64,000 bases of DNA. It comes from Diphasiastrum complanatum. Taxonomy: Eukaryota; Streptophyta; Lycopodiopsida; Lycopodiales; Lycopodiaceae. The number at the start of each line of letters is the position of its first letter. Positions within the stretch are counted from its first letter, which is position 1. Of this stretch, positions 61,541 to 64,000 are shown piece after piece. Under the pieces are notes generated by a model that was not told the origin of the DNA, ran no database searches, and saw only the letters and a list, made by a program, of their open reading frames with translations. The stretch is from contig CM055092.1 in the NCBI GenBank assembly GCA_029204225.1, positions 100,186,200-100,250,199 on the forward strand, given 5' to 3'. The position numbers were made by a program, and so were the translations under genes.

Positions 61541-62094
61541 CTTTGTCCTTTTTGATAGAAAAGCACTACAATGTGATTCCCTACTCACTCACACGTTCAT
61601 ATCGTCAAAGAAACAACAAATAAACATAGATAAGCCCCTCAATAACACTCAAGGGAAGGATCACGCAACAAATTTACTTCATACCTCCAAACTGAGATAT
61701 ATACAATACATTTTGGGTAGTACCGCATGGCACAGTTGCCTCTAATAGGACCAAGTCTTGCACCTGTATCAACATGCACATGACTATACTAGACCCAACA
61801 TAGGGACTCATGTACAACATATGGAAAAAGCTTTCCATCAATGTCATAAACTGAAGCTTTGATTCTAACACTCTCCCTAAAACTTAAGTTTACTCTCTAT
61901 ATCAAAAACAAAAACCCCTCTCTAAACATTTCAAATTTGTCCTTACTCAAAGGTTTTGTAGAAACATATGCTAATTGTTCTACAATACTACAATGTACTA
62001 TCTTAACATCATTGCTAAGCACATGTTCATTGAAGAAGTGATATTTGATCTCTATATGTTTAGCCCTAGCATGGTAGATGTGAAAAATTGTCAA
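61541..62094 (-). mobile_element. Copia relic: RNase H end and LTR start
   Basis: On the minus strand it reads IYHARAKHIEIKYHFF, then a copia ending [15 protein letters not shown]. The purine tract TTTTAGGGAGAG and an LTR-like start TGTTAGAATC at 61870 follow, running toward lower coordinates. The outer limit is a guess. Confidence 0.7.
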
Positions 62095-63326
62095 CTAGTT
62101 AAGCTGTCTAATTTGGCAATTTCGATGCCAAAGTGAATTTTCAACTTAGAGATACATTTCTTTATTTCAATAAGGACTAAAAATAGTGTCTTGAGTATTT
62201 TTAACAAGTATATAGGTGTATTAGGTCAAATTTGGACCTACTCTGATTGGTTAGAAGAGATACATTGAATCTAGTCAAGTTATCTAGCTTTTTGGAGAAG
62301 TTTCTAGAAACTTTCATAAGTTGATAAACTTGGGCAAGATGATCTAAATAGGTCAAGAGGCTGTTATAAATAGGCATACAAGTGTGGGAGAAATTCATCT
62401 CTCTCATTCTTCTCCTATGTGGAAAAAGTACAAAAAGGACCAAGAGTGGCTCCTAATCTGATCCTCAAGAGGGATTGGTTGTCAGATTACTTGATCTATC
62501 AATCTACTTCAGATTAAGATCAATCTAGATGAATTCTAGACACAAAATCCTAACAAGAACAATCATTAATTGAAGGTAAGTGTACTTTCTGGTTTCACAC
62601 GTGTGAAACACTATCTGAGTACGGACTCCAACTTGAAAGTCAAGTACACATTGATAGAACCTCAAAACAATCAAAACAAATGTAGACAAATGGAGAGAAT
62701 CACTCAAAATTGCTTCCAAAACCAAGATTGGTGTCTCACAATGATTATGGCCAAATGTGGCTCTATATATACAATAAGTGAGAGCTCGTGGTACTGATCA
62801 TCCCTCTAATCCCACATGTGTGAAGGTGCTTTGTCATATGATGATTCATCATGCAAAATTGACACTTGGACAAAACCTTCTATTTTGAGCACTTTTGGTC
62901 CATTTTTCTTCTATATGGAGATCTACCTGGAAATCTTATAGAAGTCAAAATTTGCCTACTTCAGCTTATTCCACACGTGTGAGCTGTCCTCTACACATGT
63001 GATATGACACCTAACCAAAGGATGCGGCTCATGCAATCAATAGATTGATGCCATGTGTCATATGTCTAGAAAACTAGTTTCTGGCCTTTTTAGCCACTAG
63101 AACTTGAATTAAATCATATGTACACCCTATATGATTATGGTACATGAAAAGTACACTATTTTCACACATGGGAACAGGCTCCACACATGTGTGTTTATCT
63201 ATATACAAGTGTTTTGGCCTCTACCAAGCTTATTTTTGCATTTTTCACACTCCTAAAAAATCTAGCTTGATGGAAAACATGATGATCTTGAACTTGACTC
63301 CATGGGCTGAATTGGTCTTTGCTGGT
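62095..63326. repeat. Non-coding region with repeated CACACGTGTG-type palindromes
   Basis: CACACGTGTG (62595), CACATGTGTG (62812), CACACGTGTG (62972), ACACATGTG (62993) and CACACATGTGTG (63183) are spread over 600 bp. No gene is supported. Confidence 0.5.
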
Positions 63327-63767
63327 TCAAAAGGTGTGAAGATTAGCCAATGAGCTTGATGATGATCTGAAATCACCATATCCATGATAGTGCTTCTTTG
63401 ATGTTGATATCTTTGATGAGCTTGAGAGCTTTGCACCATCCGAGCACCTCCAAAATTGATCCCTCCAAATTTCATGTAGATGCTTGACCTTGAGGCTTGC
63501 TCCTTCTTCATGTGCATGCACCTCCATGAGAAAATAAAGATTTCTTCTTGATTTATTAGGATCACAAAGATCTAACATCATGTTACCACAATCTAGCTCA
63601 TCCAAATTGGCAAGGCTATGCATGCTATAATAACAAAGTGTTTGCATCACATCTTCATGCTTGTTTACCATGCTAATCTCAGATCCAATGAGGCTAAATA
63701 CTTCATTATGGAGATAAGTGTCTTTAGAAGATGATTCACTTACTCTCATAAAGAGTTCACGAGCCAT
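63327..63767 (-). CDS. Unidentified ORF of 146 codons
   Basis: Starts MARELFMRVSESSSKDTYLH and is open to TGA-type stop at 63327. The frame is open somewhat upstream as well. It is Ser-, Leu- and His-rich with no motif I recognise. Scattered copia relics nearby suggest it may be part of an old retroelement, but I cannot show this. Beyond 63768 nothing further is seen to the window end. Confidence 0.3.
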   Translation of the reverse strand: MARELFMRVSESSSKDTYLHNEVFSLIGSEISMVNKHEDVMQTLCYYSMHSLANLDELDCGNMMLDLCDPNKSRRNLYFLMEVHAHEEGASLKVKHLHEIWRDQFWRCSDGAKLSSSSKISTSKKHYHGYGDFRSSSSSLANLHTF

Positions 63768-64000
63768 TTGCTTTCTAATTGATTTAAAATCAATTTCAAC
63801 CTTTTAAGAACATCATCTATGTTCTCTGAGAGACTTCATACTCAACTAGTATGGCTTTACTCCAATTTTGAGATGCAACGATCTCACTAAAGCAAATTGA
63901 TTTATCAAATGACATAAGAGAAGTAAGTATGAGATGTATACCACATGAGATATGCTCCTCTTTCCCTTGAGCCACATGGATTCAACCATATTTCTTGAGT

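Overview
This window is nuclear DNA of a land plant with a repeat-rich genome. It has spliced genes with GT-AG introns, plant-type Ty1/copia and Ty3/gypsy elements primed by initiator tRNA-Met, hAT, CACTA and LINE remnants, long CT microsatellites, and two plant housekeeping-type genes. I cannot name the species. Heavy nesting and low gene density suggest a large genome, perhaps a fern or gymnosperm, but that is a weak inference.

Layout. 1-10021: two related hAT elements placed tail to tail. hAT-1 runs off the left edge; hAT-2 (4701-10021) is complete with a perfect 8-bp target duplication (ATACATAT). Each carries a spliced transposase gene and, on the opposite strand and convergent, a small charged second ORF. 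Both transposases are broken, by different lesions. 10039-13545: the start of another hAT-type element, a single LTR with primer site, and a gypsy fragment. 13546-26303: an older hAT-3 transposase gene on the minus strand, split by a copia element (14016-24682), which is itself split by a young gypsy-like element, here called A (18541-23801), that has gag and protease but no reverse transcriptase. 26521-29285: a LINE on the minus strand split by a truncated copia. 29285-36519: a second copy of the A family (A'), split by a gypsy element B (29648-35146).

36789-40974: the 3' exons of a metaxin gene (mitochondrial outer membrane import). One intron of it holds two nested hAT-type non-autonomous elements and a third terminus. 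44010-45168 is a three-exon CACTA-derived reading frame. 46806-51024 has two copia RNase H relics in AT-rich DNA. 54688-58412 is an intact three-exon cation/H+ antiporter gene of the CHX family on the minus strand. 58413-64000 is mostly non-coding, with a small inverted-repeat element, a copia relic and an unidentified ORF.

The strongest unusual signal is a set of hAT-type elements that start with CATAG or CTTAG, carry 8-bp target duplications, and have short palindrome clusters just inside their ends. The palindrome sequence is shared by the two ends of one element but differs between elements. Together with the second convergent ORF and an AT-hook tail on the transposase, this looks like a poorly described hAT lineage.
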